DNA from: Caryophanales bacterium UBA4951
GTDB lineage: Bacteria; Bacillota_I; Bacilli_A; RFN20; CAG-826
Reading direction: 5' to 3'
Assembly: GCA_002397465.1 (NCBI GenBank)
Contig: DHAP01000002.1
Location: forward strand, 972 to 64,971
Length of the DNA stretch: 64,000 nucleotides
In this document: positions 25,903-35,338 of the stretch, in pieces
Layout of the letters: each line of letters starts with the position of its first letter
How positions within the stretch are numbered: position 1 is the stretch's first letter
The notes under the pieces: generated by a model
Databases searched by the model: none
Seen by the model: only the letters and a program-made list of their open reading frames with translations
What the model was told of the DNA's origin: nothing
Made by a program: the position numbers and the translations under genes

Positions 25903-26600
25903 TAGCTGTTAATGTAGGATGTCAAAGCATCAAGGAACTCTTTTTTCCTGAGGCGCGATATCTCTACTTTTCCTCCATTTGTGAGCATGGCAAAATTAGC
26001 GACGATCTCACTGACGCAAGATAGATTGACAAGGGCTCCGCTATTGGCCCTCGAAAAAAGCTTTGGGTCGACCTTTTCTTCAATGTCTTTCAATGCTCCG
26101 CGGAAGGTGTAATCGCCCTCCTTGGAATGGACGCAAACCTCATGTTTGAATATGTCGCAATAGTAAATGTCCTCGGATGCGATTTTCTTTAGCACATCCT
26201 TTGATTTGATGAGGATGAAAGAGGACTTTTGGGCGTTTTTGGCAAGGATTTTCTTCAGTTCTACCGAGAATTCGAAATAGCTTAGTGGCTTTAAAACATA
26301 ATCCAAGGCGTTGACTTTGTAACCATCAATCGCATATTGGGCGAGGTTCGTGATGAAGACGATGTTCACCTTCTCATCGATTAGTCTGATCTTCTTGGCC
26401 GCGGTCATCCCGTCAAGAAGCGGCATGTTAATGTCCATGAAGATGGCGTCATAATCGCCATCATATTTTTCAATCAGATCGAAGGCGTTAGAAAAACAGA
26501 CGACGTTTAGCTTGAGGGAATTGTCCTTCTCAAACTGTGTCACAAAGCCAACAAGCGTCTTAAGCTGGCTCTCTTCATTGTCGACGAAAACAAGTTTCAT
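25902..26600 (-). CDS. LytTR-family response regulator
   Basis: 232 residues from the ATG at 26600. The receiver domain has Asp56 in IFMDINMP as phosphoacceptor, an acidic pocket at FVDNEE and Lys in YVLKPLSY. The C-terminal LytTR DNA-binding domain follows (IYYCDIFKHEVCVHSKEGDY, LFSRANSGALVNLSCVSEI). Upstream codons to 26756 are open but have no homology to receivers and are probably promoter sequence. It is the partner of the downstream GHKL kinase and divergent from the GH3 gene, which is a plausible target. Confidence 0.92.
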   Translation of the reverse strand: MKLVFVDNEESQLKTLVGFVTQFEKDNSLKLNVVCFSNAFDLIEKYDGDYDAIFMDINMPLLDGMTAAKKIRLIDEKVNIVFITNLAQYAIDGYKVNALDYVLKPLSYFEFSVELKKILAKNAQKSSFILIKSKDVLKKIASEDIYYCDIFKHEVCVHSKEGDYTFRGALKDIEEKVDPKLFSRANSGALVNLSCVSEIVANFAMLTNGGKVEISRLRKKEFLDALTSYINS

Positions 26601-26652
26601 AAAGCGAACTAATGATAAGGCAGGCAAACGCTTTTGACACCAGCGAATTCTC

Positions 26653-26672
26653 TTATGCAACGAAGTGCATAA
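26653..26672. repeat. Inverted repeat in the divergent LytTR/GH3 control region
   Basis: TTATGCA and TGCATAA form a perfect 7-bp inverted repeat around ACGAAG. It lies about 50 bp upstream of the regulator start. It may be a regulator binding site; it does not look like the usual direct-repeat LytTR site. Confidence 0.45.
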
Positions 26673-26701
26673 TTGTTTTTTGAAACGCCTTTTAGGAATC
26701 A

Positions 26702-26715
26702 TGTAAGCGATTTCA
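26702..26715 (+). promoter_or_regulatory. Catabolite-responsive element (cre-like) upstream of the GH3 gene
   Basis: TGTAAGCGATTTCA matches the Bacillus CcpA consensus TGNAANCGNTNNCA at every fixed position. It is 125 bp upstream of the GH3 start, suggesting glucose repression by a CcpA-type LacI regulator. Confidence 0.6.
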
Positions 26716-26839
26716 CCTAAGTCAGAGAAACAACCAAATAAGTCAAAAAACGCCAAATAAAAGGGCTTTCATGATTGGATATTGCCAGGAATTAAAGGCT
26801 GCGCCCGGGTATGCCTTTTTCCAATATCAGGAGGATTTC

Positions 26840-29800
26840 ATGTCCAAAAAACTAAAAATGTTGCGCGGACTCGGAATGCTTTCATCGGCGTTGCTGGCGG
26901 TATCGATCACCTCAGCGACGATCATGGAGTATTATCGCGACCCGCTCGACTCCCTTCTTGGGACGAAGAGTTCCAAGATTGAGACAAGCACGTCGGATAA
27001 CGCCGATGACGCTTGGAATTACAAGTCTAGCTTCAAGACTGGAAAAGAGGCCTTCGAAGCCTACAAAGCCTTCGCCATCAAAGAATCCGAACAAACCATG
27101 GCACTTCTTAAGAATGCCGTGGACAAAACCGGAACCAGTGCGCTCCCGATCTCCAAAACAGCTAAAGTCACCTTGTTTGGAACCAGAAGCTATGGTCCAG
27201 TCTATGGAAACAGCAGCGGGTCCATCGCCGACCTCAAGACGGTTTATGACAACCAAATATTCACCTGCTTTGAGAATAGCGGTTTCAAACTTAACCCCAG
27301 CATGCTCGCCACTTACCAGTCTCATTTCTCTGGAGAGACAATGTCTGGCAGCGGTTTTGGCGCCCTTCCGCCAGAATATCCGTCGATCACCAAGACGGAC
27401 ACCGTCGTTGAATTGACCCCAGATGAACTCAAGGCCATCAACCCTGACTACAACAAAGATTATTCGGAGTACAACGATGCCGCGATTGTCGTTCTCGGAA
27501 GACCGGGCGGGGAAACCAAAAACTATTATCCAACCCAGTCGGGAATGGATGATGCGACCCACACAACGACCGACAACATCATGGGCGTTAGCGAAGAGGA
27601 ACAAGCCATCATCGAAGAAGCCAAAAAATGCTCCTCGAAAGTCATCGTCCTCATCAACTCCACCAACGTCATGGAAATCAAGTCTCTCGAAGATGACCCA
27701 GACATTTCCGCGATTATGTGGATTGGCTTCCCGGGGGCTTATGGCTTCTATGGAATCGCCAATATCCTCAACGGCACCGTGAACCCTTCCGCCAGACTAG
27801 GCGACACCTATGTCACCAATGGCGCGGTGGCCCCGGCCATGCAAAGCTTCGGCAACATCCCATGGGAGAACGCCTCTAGTTTCTCTTCGGCCGAGAACGT
27901 CAATTCGTATCTGGTCGAGGCTGAGGGAATCTATTCGGGATACCGTTACTACGAAACCCGTTATGCCGATTGCGTCAATGGCGTTTCCGGAGCCTCAACC
28001 GCTAAGGCCGGCACCTACACGGTCAACGAAAAAGTCGCAACCGCGACTGGAACCTGGTCATACGACAACGAAGTCGTTTACCCGTTCGGGTATGGCCTAA
28101 GCTACACAAGCTTTTCGCAGAGCCTTGACTCGGTCAAAATCCTTGGAAGCAAGAAAACGGCCGAAGTCACGGTGACCGTCAAGAACACCGGTACCGTCGC
28201 CGGAAGAGACGTAGTCGAGCTTTATGCCCAGACCCCGTACACCTCTTATGACGTCACCAACAAAGTCGAGAAGAGCGCCATCCAGCTCATGGACTTCGAA
28301 AAGAGCAAGGAATTGGCGGCCGGCGAGAGTCAGACCATCACGATGAACGTCGATATGTCCAACATCGCGAGCTATGACTACACCAATGCCAAAACGTTCA
28401 TCGTCGACCCGGGTGACTATTATTTCTCCATTGGATCAGACTCCCATGATGCCTTGAACAACGTCCTTGCCTACCAAGGCAAAGGAACGAGCAACGGCAT
28501 GAGCGCGGAAGGCGATTCCAGCAAGGTCTATAAATGGAACTGGGGCGGTGATGTCGATAAAGACACCTTCTCCGTCTCCAAAGAAGGGGTGGCCATCACC
28601 AACCAGCTTAGCGACGGCGACTACTCAATGGACCTCAACACCTTCATGCCGGGGAAAGTCACTTACTTAACTCGCTCGAACTGGAACGGCACCTTCCCAG
28701 AAAGCTATGCCGGGATCAGCGCTAACTCGAGCCTTACTAGACTTTTGAAGAACGATCTCGTCACCCTCAACACCAACGACGACACCTCTGAGTACAAGTG
28801 GTCGCAGTCAAGCGACCTTACAATCAATGATCTCAAAGGCGCTGACTGGGATGATGAAAGATGGGGTGAATTGATCGACAAGATGAGCGTGAGCGAATTC
28901 CTCGAGTTTGCCTCTAACGCTTTCCATCACATTCAGAAGATCGATTCCGTAGGTTATCTCGGCAACAACGCCGATGACGGTCCTGGTGGAAGCGACACCC
29001 ACTATTTCCAGGAAGGAACCTATCAAGGCGAAGCCTGGAGTGATGCGGCTGACTACACAGGGTATGGAACCCGCGTCTGCCCGAGCCAAGAAAACCTTGG
29101 CTATGGCTGGAACAAGGAACTCGCTTATGAGAATGGCGAGATCATCCTTGGCGAGACTTCTCTATGTCTCAACCTCCCGATGATCATCGGCCCTGGAATG
29201 AACATCCATAGGCACGGATACAACGGCAGGGGCGGCGAGTACTTCTCCGAAGACCCAATGCTCTCCGGCTATATCGGTTCCGCGACCGTCCAAGGCGGAC
29301 AAAGCAAAGGAGTCATGGTCAACATCAAACACGCCGCATTCAACGATCAGGAAATCAACCGTTCTGGCATCGCGGTCTTCATGAACGAGCAAAAAGCCCG
29401 TGAATTGGAGCTTCGTAATCTTCAACAGGCCTTTGAGGGCAATGGGAAACCGGCCGCCTTCGAAAGCAACTCCGCTTATGATGAGTCCTATACCAAGGGA
29501 GCCAATGGCGTCATGACCTCATATAACCGTGTCGGCGCGGTCGCTTCGAGCGCCAACGTCGGTTTGATGGTCAACATCATCCGCAATGAATGGGGCTTCA
29601 AAGGCTACAACGTCACCGACTTCACCGGCGTCAACCTCAAGGCTGCGCCGAAAGAGTCGATACTGGCTGGCACAACGGCTTTCTGCGGATTTGGAAGCCC
29701 GTCCCTCGACTACTGGAACGAGGGGTCTCTCCTCGCCGACAAGTCGATGTGCAAAGCCATCAAGCAAGACGAGAAGTACATCCTTTATACCATCGCCAAC

Positions 29801-29974
29801 TCCAACGCCCTCAATGGCATCAACAGTTCCTCTCACACAGTGGAATTGATGACCTCGTGGAGAGCGCTCTACATCAGCTTGATCACCATCACCTCTGTCT
29901 TAGCGGTGGGAGGATTCGTCTCTTATGGCATAACCAGAGCCCTTGAAGGAAAGAAAAAGAAGGAGGAGGAATAA
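26840..29974 (+). CDS. Membrane-anchored, domain-permuted family 3 glycoside hydrolase (beta-glucosidase-like)
   Basis: 1,044 residues from the ATG at 26840, which has AGGAGG 5 nt upstream. An N-terminal signal-anchor (GMLSSALLAVSITSATIM) and a C-terminal helix (ALYISLITITSVLAVGGFVS) followed by a basic tail bracket the protein. The GH3 domains are in swapped order: the alpha/beta-sandwich domain comes first (VIVLINSTNVMEI, MWIGFPGAYGFYGIANILNG), then the Fn3-like domain (NTGTVAGRDVVELYAQ), and the catalytic (alpha/beta)8 part last. The nucleophile is Asp927 in GYNVTDFTG. This permuted order is known from Ruminococcus albus-type beta-glucosidases. It probably trims beta-linked oligosaccharides outside the membrane. 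A four-helix membrane protein follows directly, and the same pair recurs at 63.3-64 kb. Confidence 0.88.
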   Translation: MSKKLKMLRGLGMLSSALLAVSITSATIMEYYRDPLDSLLGTKSSKIETSTSDNADDAWNYKSSFKTGKEAFEAYKAFAIKESEQTMALLKNAVDKTGTSALPISKTAKVTLFGTRSYGPVYGNSSGSIADLKTVYDNQIFTCFENSGFKLNPSMLATYQSHFSGETMSGSGFGALPPEYPSITKTDTVVELTPDELKAINPDYNKDYSEYNDAAIVVLGRPGGETKNYYPTQSGMDDATHTTTDNIMGVSEEEQAIIEEAKKCSSKVIVLINSTNVMEIKSLEDDPDISAIMWIGFPGAYGFYGIANILNGTVNPSARLGDTYVTNGAVAPAMQSFGNIPWENASSFSSAENVNSYLVEAEGIYSGYRYYETRYADCVNGVSGASTAKAGTYTVNEKVATATGTWSYDNEVVYPFGYGLSYTSFSQSLDSVKILGSKKTAEVTVTVKNTGTVAGRDVVELYAQTPYTSYDVTNKVEKSAIQLMDFEKSKELAAGESQTITMNVDMSNIASYDYTNAKTFIVDPGDYYFSIGSDSHDALNNVLAYQGKGTSNGMSAEGDSSKVYKWNWGGDVDKDTFSVSKEGVAITNQLSDGDYSMDLNTFMPGKVTYLTRSNWNGTFPESYAGISANSSLTRLLKNDLVTLNTNDDTSEYKWSQSSDLTINDLKGADWDDERWGELIDKMSVSEFLEFASNAFHHIQKIDSVGYLGNNADDGPGGSDTHYFQEGTYQGEAWSDAADYTGYGTRVCPSQENLGYGWNKELAYENGEIILGETSLCLNLPMIIGPGMNIHRHGYNGRGGEYFSEDPMLSGYIGSATVQGGQSKGVMVNIKHAAFNDQEINRSGIAVFMNEQKARELELRNLQQAFEGNGKPAAFESNSAYDESYTKGANGVMTSYNRVGAVASSANVGLMVNIIRNEWGFKGYNVTDFTGVNLKAAPKESILAGTTAFCGFGSPSLDYWNEGSLLADKSMCKAIKQDEKYILYTIANSNALNGINSSSHTVELMTSWRALYISLITITSVLAVGGFVSYGITRALEGKKKKEEE

Positions 29975-29975
29975 G

Positions 29976-30413
29976 ATGAAATTCTTCAAAAAGCAAAGCA
30001 CCGCCGGCTATTTGATTGACGTTACGACGGTGTTCGCCTTAATTGGCCTAATCTTCTACATCGTCACTTCGACGACCGGCTTCCTTGCCGGCAGCTCAAT
30101 GGATGCCTGGCCGATCGTTCTCTCGATCTTCACCATTGCCATCGGAGTTGGAGTCTTCTTCTTCGGTGACAGCTTGAAAGGTTGGATGATTGATATCATC
30201 CTGCCAGTCATGTGTGTTCTCTTATCGGCGACTTTGTGTCTATTCGTCATCGATAGGCTCAGCTTGTTCGCTGACGTCTGGTTCATTCCGGTCAACTATC
30301 CCGCTGCGGAAGGGGTCTTGCTCAATATCTCGATAGTGGGCATCGCCTTCTACATCGCCAGCATCATCTTGACCGTCAGCGCCGGATTCATGGACAAGTT
30401 GGTCAAAGAATAA
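29976..30413 (+). CDS. Four-helix membrane protein paired with GH3
   Basis: 145 residues from the ATG 1 nt after the GH3 stop, served by GGAGGAGG inside the GH3 3' end. Four hydrophobic segments (about 11-35, 45-63, 70-95, 110-135) and a short basic N-terminus are seen. No enzymatic motif is recognised. A protein of similar size and topology follows a second GH3 at the right end of the window, so it is likely a dedicated partner, perhaps for anchoring or assembly; that is inference. Confidence 0.78.
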   Translation: MKFFKKQSTAGYLIDVTTVFALIGLIFYIVTSTTGFLAGSSMDAWPIVLSIFTIAIGVGVFFFGDSLKGWMIDIILPVMCVLLSATLCLFVIDRLSLFADVWFIPVNYPAAEGVLLNISIVGIAFYIASIILTVSAGFMDKLVKE

Positions 30414-30431
30414 GGCCTCCTTATTAGGCTT

Positions 30432-30459
30432 AGCCCCCAAGTTTCTACGCGGGGGCTTT
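30432..30459 (+). terminator. Terminator of the GH3 operon
   Basis: AGCCCCC (30432-30438) pairs with GGGGGCT (30451-30457), followed by TTG; the stem is strong, the T tract short. Confidence 0.65.
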
Positions 30460-30555
30460 GCCTGTAGTTACCAATTAAGACTTAAAAATTACATTTTATG
30501 ACGTTCCGTGTGTATTCTTGTTTTCTTAGGCTAAAGTAATCTAAAAGGAAGAAAT

Positions 30556-32898
30556 ATGGTCAAAATCCCCTTACTAGAGAAGTGGAGTTTCGCCAAAGCG
30601 GGCTCCCAAGATGTCATCAGCGTCGACTTGCCTTATGATGCGATGTTGCACCAAGGCAGAGACGAGAAATCCCCCAGCAAAAACTCCAGCGGGTATTTTG
30701 ATGGCGGCGATTACACCTACACCAAGGAGCTTGATGTTCCTCTTACTTATAAGGATAAAGCCATATACCTCGAGTTCGAAGGCGTCTATCACCACGCGGA
30801 GGTCTATATCAACTCCGTTAAGAGAGCCAAATGGGAGAATGGCTACCGTCATTTCTATTTGGAGATCGACGAGTTCCTCAAGTACGGCGAGAAAAACGAA
30901 ATAAAGGTGGTGGCCCGTAATAGCGACCAACCAAACAGCAGATGGTATTCCGGCTCAGGGATTTACCGTCCGGTCAATCTCTATATATACGAGAAGGAAC
31001 ACATCCTTCCGTATGGCTTGAGGGTCAAGACCCTTTCTTATCAAGACAAAACAATCGAGATAGAGATCAAGGCCAACGCCAAAAAGGAATCGGTCATCGA
31101 GATTCTTGACGATGAGAAATCCATATATCTCCAAAAAGCGACGATCGACCACGATTATAAAAACACGCTTTCATTGAAAGAATGTTCGTTATGGAGCCCG
31201 GACACTCCGAAGATGTACACCATCCGCGTCAAGTTTGGGGATGACGTCGTCGAGACGAGATTTGGCATTAGAAAAGTAGAAGCCACCGCGGAAAAAGGCT
31301 TATTGATCAATGGGGTCAAGACCCTTCTTAAGGGTGCTTGTATCCATGCGGACAACGGAATCCTCGGGGCTTGCTCATACCCATATTCCGAATTAAGGAA
31401 AGTCAGGATCCTCAAAAGCTATGGCTACAACGCGATCAGATGCGCCCATAACCCCTGCGCGGATTCTTTCTTAAGGGCTTGCGACGAAGAAGGCATGCTC
31501 GTGATGGATGAATACGCGGATATGTGGTTCATGCACAAGAGCAAGTACGATTACGCGACGTATCTTCCTTCTGAATGGCCAAAGGATTTGGAGGCCATGC
31601 TCGAGAAAGACTACAACCACCCTTCCGTCATCATGGTCTCGCTAGGAAACGAGGTTGGCGAATCGGCGAATGCGAAGGGCGTGGCCATCTGCAAGAAGAT
31701 GGCCGAATATGTGAAGGCGAATGGCAATGACTATCTCACGACCGCCGGAATAAACGTCTTCTTCAACTATCTCTCCAGCATGGGCTTTGGCGTCTATAGC
31801 GACAAAAAAGCCAACAAGGAAAAGAGCGTCGGCAGCGAGTTCTTCAATAAACTCGCCGGCATCTTCGGCGATGACACGATGAAGATCGGGGCTTCGTTAC
31901 CGATGGTGGACAAGAGAATCAAAGGCGTCTATTCAGTCCTTGACGTGGCTGGTTATAACTATGGCATCCTCCGTTACAAGAAAGACCACAAGAAATACCC
32001 GAAGAGAGTTATCCTCGGCAGTGAGACCTTCATGAAGGACATCTCTTCCTTCTTAAAGATGAGTGAGACGAACCCCGCCTTGATCGGCGACTTCGTCTGG
32101 TCAGGCATGGACTATCTTGGAGAAGCCGGAATCGGTTCTTGGGAATACAAGGAATACGTCGATGATTTCAAGCCGACCTATGGTTGGATCAGCGCCGGAA
32201 GCGGGAGAATCGACATATTAGGCAACCCCTTGGGCGAAGCTTTATACACCAAGGTCATGTACGACAAATCCGACCTCGAGATTGCCGTCCGTCCCTTAAT
32301 GAACGAAAAAGGGCATTCGCCTTCTGCCTGGAAGATGTCCGATGCTTTGCCAATCTGGGCCTATGAAGGCAAAACCGGAAAGAAAGCGAGCGTCGAGGTC
32401 TATTCGAAAGCCTATCGAAGCGAACTCTACCTCAACGATAAACTCGTTGGCAAAAAGAAGAACAAAAAAAGCGGACGCACCATCTACAAAGTTCCTTACA
32501 AGAATGGCGAACTCAGGGTCGATTCTTATTCAAAAGATGGGAGCGTGGTGACGAGCAAGAGCCTCATAAGCCCATCGAAAAACATCCTTCTCAGCATGGA
32601 TGTCGAAAATGTTTCTCCGAAGGTTGGAGAGCCGATTTACGTGGATTTCTCCTTCGTTGACGAGAAAGGGGTTCTCCATCCCCTCGTCAAAGAGAAGGTC
32701 TCTCTTGAAGTGAGTGGTGGTGAGCTATTGGCCTTTGGCAATGCCTGCCCGTTCAACAAAGAAGGCTATCTATCGTCCACGTGTCTCACATATTTTGGAA
32801 GATGCTTAGGCATCGTCATGGCCAAGACAAAAGGCGAGCTCACCATCAAGGCCCACTCCAGATATGGGGATGTCGTCAAAACTATAAAAATAGCCTAA
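30556..32898 (+). CDS. Family 2 glycoside hydrolase (beta-galactosidase-like)
   Basis: 780 residues with the GH2 order: jelly-roll sugar-binding domain (YTYTKELDVPLTYKDKAIYLEFEGVYHHA), Ig-like sandwich, then (beta/alpha)8 barrel. The acid/base is Glu366 in VSLGNEVGES and the nucleophile Glu490 in ILGSETFMK; GYNAIRCAHNPC is the conserved barrel strand before them. The C-terminal third holds Ig-like domains of the DUF4982 type seen in many gut beta-galactosidases. No signal peptide is present, so the enzyme is cytoplasmic. It has AAGGAAG before its ATG and is convergent with the thioesterase gene, overlapping it by 4 nt. The exact glycoside is not determinable. Confidence 0.9.
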   Translation: MVKIPLLEKWSFAKAGSQDVISVDLPYDAMLHQGRDEKSPSKNSSGYFDGGDYTYTKELDVPLTYKDKAIYLEFEGVYHHAEVYINSVKRAKWENGYRHFYLEIDEFLKYGEKNEIKVVARNSDQPNSRWYSGSGIYRPVNLYIYEKEHILPYGLRVKTLSYQDKTIEIEIKANAKKESVIEILDDEKSIYLQKATIDHDYKNTLSLKECSLWSPDTPKMYTIRVKFGDDVVETRFGIRKVEATAEKGLLINGVKTLLKGACIHADNGILGACSYPYSELRKVRILKSYGYNAIRCAHNPCADSFLRACDEEGMLVMDEYADMWFMHKSKYDYATYLPSEWPKDLEAMLEKDYNHPSVIMVSLGNEVGESANAKGVAICKKMAEYVKANGNDYLTTAGINVFFNYLSSMGFGVYSDKKANKEKSVGSEFFNKLAGIFGDDTMKIGASLPMVDKRIKGVYSVLDVAGYNYGILRYKKDHKKYPKRVILGSETFMKDISSFLKMSETNPALIGDFVWSGMDYLGEAGIGSWEYKEYVDDFKPTYGWISAGSGRIDILGNPLGEALYTKVMYDKSDLEIAVRPLMNEKGHSPSAWKMSDALPIWAYEGKTGKKASVEVYSKAYRSELYLNDKLVGKKKNKKSGRTIYKVPYKNGELRVDSYSKDGSVVTSKSLISPSKNILLSMDVENVSPKVGEPIYVDFSFVDEKGVLHPLVKEKVSLEVSGGELLAFGNACPFNKEGYLSSTCLTYFGRCLGIVMAKTKGELTIKAHSRYGDVVKTIKIA

Positions 32899-33389
32899 TC
32901 GATTTCTTTGATATCGTCGGGTATCTCGACGTTGATGTCATCGGGGTGCTCGTTTTCGCCGAGGGTAATCTTGCTTAGCGGGATGTTCATGTAGAGGGCG
33001 CTTCCTCTAGCGAGCATCACCCCGTCCATCGTCTCTATCTCCGCAACCCCGTGGAAGGTCATTTTGTCGAGCTTGTCGATTTTGCCCACGCACTTTAAAG
33101 GGACGCCATAAGGGACGGGCTTATGGTATTCGATGTTTAGTCTCATGGTGACGCCCCAGACGGTGGGGTCTTTGATCCAGACGGCCCTTCCGATGGTCTC
33201 GTCGATGAGAGCGGCGATCATGCCACCATGCGTTCTTTCCGGATATGACTGATGGTTTTTGTCGAAATGGAACAAGGCGATCAAGGAGCCGTCCTCCATT
33301 TCATAGAACGAGGCGTGAACCCCATATGGGTTATCGACTCCACAGACGATGCAGTCGTGGGAGAGAGATTGCTTTTTGTTTACTTTCAT
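32895..33389 (-). CDS. Hotdog-fold thioesterase (PaaI family)
   Basis: 164 residues from the ATG at 33389. Features of PaaI/4HBT thioesterases: HGGMIAALIDETIG (catalytic HGG..DE region) and LNIEYHKPVPYGVPLKCVGK. An N-terminal CIVCGVDNPYG is common in this branch. It would hydrolyse acyl-CoA or a related thioester. An upstream in-frame ATG at 33425 is possible, since neither has a strong ribosome site. It is unrelated in function to the flanking GH2 genes. Confidence 0.85.
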   Translation of the reverse strand: MKVNKKQSLSHDCIVCGVDNPYGVHASFYEMEDGSLIALFHFDKNHQSYPERTHGGMIAALIDETIGRAVWIKDPTVWGVTMRLNIEYHKPVPYGVPLKCVGKIDKLDKMTFHGVAEIETMDGVMLARGSALYMNIPLSKITLGENEHPDDINVEIPDDIKEID

Positions 33390-33553
33390 GGCTAGAACTA
33401 TAACACCTTTGGGCCTTTCATTCATTTTGTAGACGAATATGTTTTTCTTTGCATGACAGAGCGAATCAAAAATACATATACTATAAGTAAGTAAGGAATA
33501 ACGAGGCGGAGAATACCCTCTTATCGGTGCCTCTCGCTTCGTAAGGAGCAAAT

Positions 33554-35302
33554 ATGCACAAAGATGTTCTCTCTTATGAAAAAGGGCATCCAAATCCTCT
33601 TTTCTATCGCCCGGATTGGATGTCGCTGAACGGCAAATGGGATTTCGTCTTCGATGACGACAATCTCGGACTGAAGGAAGGCTGGTCCAGCAAGATTCCC
33701 GATGGGACGATCAAGATTAAGGTGCCTTATAGCTATGAAGTGCCTTCATCAGGAGTCAAAGACAAGAAAGAACATAAGATACTGTGGTATTTCAAGACGT
33801 TTCAGAACCCTCATTACGAAGGCAAGAGCATGCTCCACTTCGAGAGATGCGACTATGTCTTCGATGGCTGGCTCAATGGCCATTATCTAGGAAAGCATAT
33901 CGGAGGCTATGACGCCTTCCGTTACGACGTGAGCGACTTCTTGATCGAAGGCGAGAACCTCTTGGTCGTCAGGACATATGACGACAAAGACCCCGCCCAC
34001 GTGAGAGGCAAGCAGACCTGGGAGGAAAAGCCCTTTGCCTGTTTCTATCCGACCACTTCGGGACTTTATGGCGATGTGTGGCTTGAGGACGTGAACAAGG
34101 CCTCCATCCAAGGCTATGACGCGAGAGCCTCATACGAGGAGAAGGCCGTTTATCTCAGGCTGTTGTTCACCCCAGAGGCCGTCGGGAGCCAGTGCATGCT
34201 CGAAGTAAGCTTCCGCGGCAAGATGGCGGTGTCGGATTCTTTCACCGTCACCGGCATCTACATGGAACGCTGCATCAACATACCATCTAAAATGTTCAAG
34301 AGGTGGAGCCCGGCCTATCCATGTTTATATGACCTAAAGATGTCGCTTGCGAGAAACGGCGACTTCTTGGATGTCGTCTATAGCTATTTCGGCGTGAATG
34401 AGATCAGCCAAAAGAAGAACTACATCGCCCTCAATGGCAAGAAACGTTATCTCAAGTTCGTCCTCTATCAAGGATATAACCCCAAAGGCGGATACACCTT
34501 CACGGAAGATGAATACAAAAAGGACATTTCCCTCATCAAGGGAATGGGCTTCAATGGGGTCAGGGTCCATGAGAAAGTCGAGTCGGAACTCTTCTATTAC
34601 CTCTGCGACAGGGAAGGCGTCCTCAATGACGTCGAATTGCCTTCTCCACATAAATATGAGCCGCTTGAGGAAGATGAGGTCCAAAGCGAGTTCGGCCGGA
34701 TCGTAACCGACCATGTCGGGCATCCTTCGACGATCGCCTATGTCGGCTATAACGAAAGCTGGGGCGTCGAGGACATCGCCACCTCGCTCGACCAGCAGAA
34801 GCTATCGACGAGCCTTTATCAGATGGCCAACCGCATCGACTGGACGAGACCCTGCATCAGCAACGATGGCTGGGAGCATACCGAAAGCGACCTCCTGAGC
34901 CTTCATAACTACGCCGAGAACAAAGAGGAGATGGAGGAGTTTGCCTCCGAGCTCAAAGACAAACTTTCTAGGGGTGAGAACTTCGATGTCTCACTCGGCA
35001 AGAAGGCCTTCGCCGGTGACTTCCATTATTCGGGACAGCCCCTCATGATGAGCGAATTCTTCGGGGCTATCTACAAAACTGATGAAGCCAAAGGCTGGGG
35101 ATATGGGGCGCCAGTCAAGTCGAATAGGGCGTATTTGCAAAGATATAGGGCCTTATTGAAGGTTCTTAAGAAGTGTGATTTCGCCGGTTACTGCGCCACA
35201 CAGTTCGCCGATACCTATCAGGAGAAGAACGGCTTTGTCGATGAGAATAGAAACGTCAAAGCCTCGATTGATTCCATAAAGAAGATCAACCGTTCTTATT
35301 GA
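33554..35302 (+). CDS. Family 2 glycoside hydrolase (beta-glucuronidase/galactosidase-like, short form)
   Basis: 582 residues with GH2 sugar-binding (LNGKWDFVFDD, WYFKTFQNP, VWLNG-like FDGWLNGHYLGKHIGGYDAF), sandwich and barrel domains. Glu401 in YNESWG is the acid/base and Glu501 in MMSEFFGA the nucleophile. YNESWG rather than GNE is typical of a divergent GH2 branch that includes many uncharacterised glycosidases. It has no signal peptide. AAGGAG precedes the ATG, and TATACT at about 33478-33483 may be the -10. The 3' end is 36 nt before rarA. Confidence 0.88.
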   Translation: MHKDVLSYEKGHPNPLFYRPDWMSLNGKWDFVFDDDNLGLKEGWSSKIPDGTIKIKVPYSYEVPSSGVKDKKEHKILWYFKTFQNPHYEGKSMLHFERCDYVFDGWLNGHYLGKHIGGYDAFRYDVSDFLIEGENLLVVRTYDDKDPAHVRGKQTWEEKPFACFYPTTSGLYGDVWLEDVNKASIQGYDARASYEEKAVYLRLLFTPEAVGSQCMLEVSFRGKMAVSDSFTVTGIYMERCINIPSKMFKRWSPAYPCLYDLKMSLARNGDFLDVVYSYFGVNEISQKKNYIALNGKKRYLKFVLYQGYNPKGGYTFTEDEYKKDISLIKGMGFNGVRVHEKVESELFYYLCDREGVLNDVELPSPHKYEPLEEDEVQSEFGRIVTDHVGHPSTIAYVGYNESWGVEDIATSLDQQKLSTSLYQMANRIDWTRPCISNDGWEHTESDLLSLHNYAENKEEMEEFASELKDKLSRGENFDVSLGKKAFAGDFHYSGQPLMMSEFFGAIYKTDEAKGWGYGAPVKSNRAYLQRYRALLKVLKKCDFAGYCATQFADTYQEKNGFVDENRNVKASIDSIKKINRSY

Positions 35303-35338
35303 TTTTTATCTTCGCTTCCCTAGGTTATAATTCTTTAC

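Noticed and set aside
24577..26600. Complete agr-type quorum-sensing locus
   Set aside because: Kinase and regulator fit, but no AgrB-like protease or AgrD-like peptide gene was found in the neighbourhood.
26622..26636. Second cre-like site GCAAACGCTTTTG
   Set aside because: It lacks the fixed TG and CA ends of the consensus; not reported as a site.
26601..26756. N-terminal extension of the LytTR regulator
   Set aside because: Receiver domains begin at MKLVFVDNEE; upstream codons are basic, low in homology and overlap the palindrome and cre-like site.
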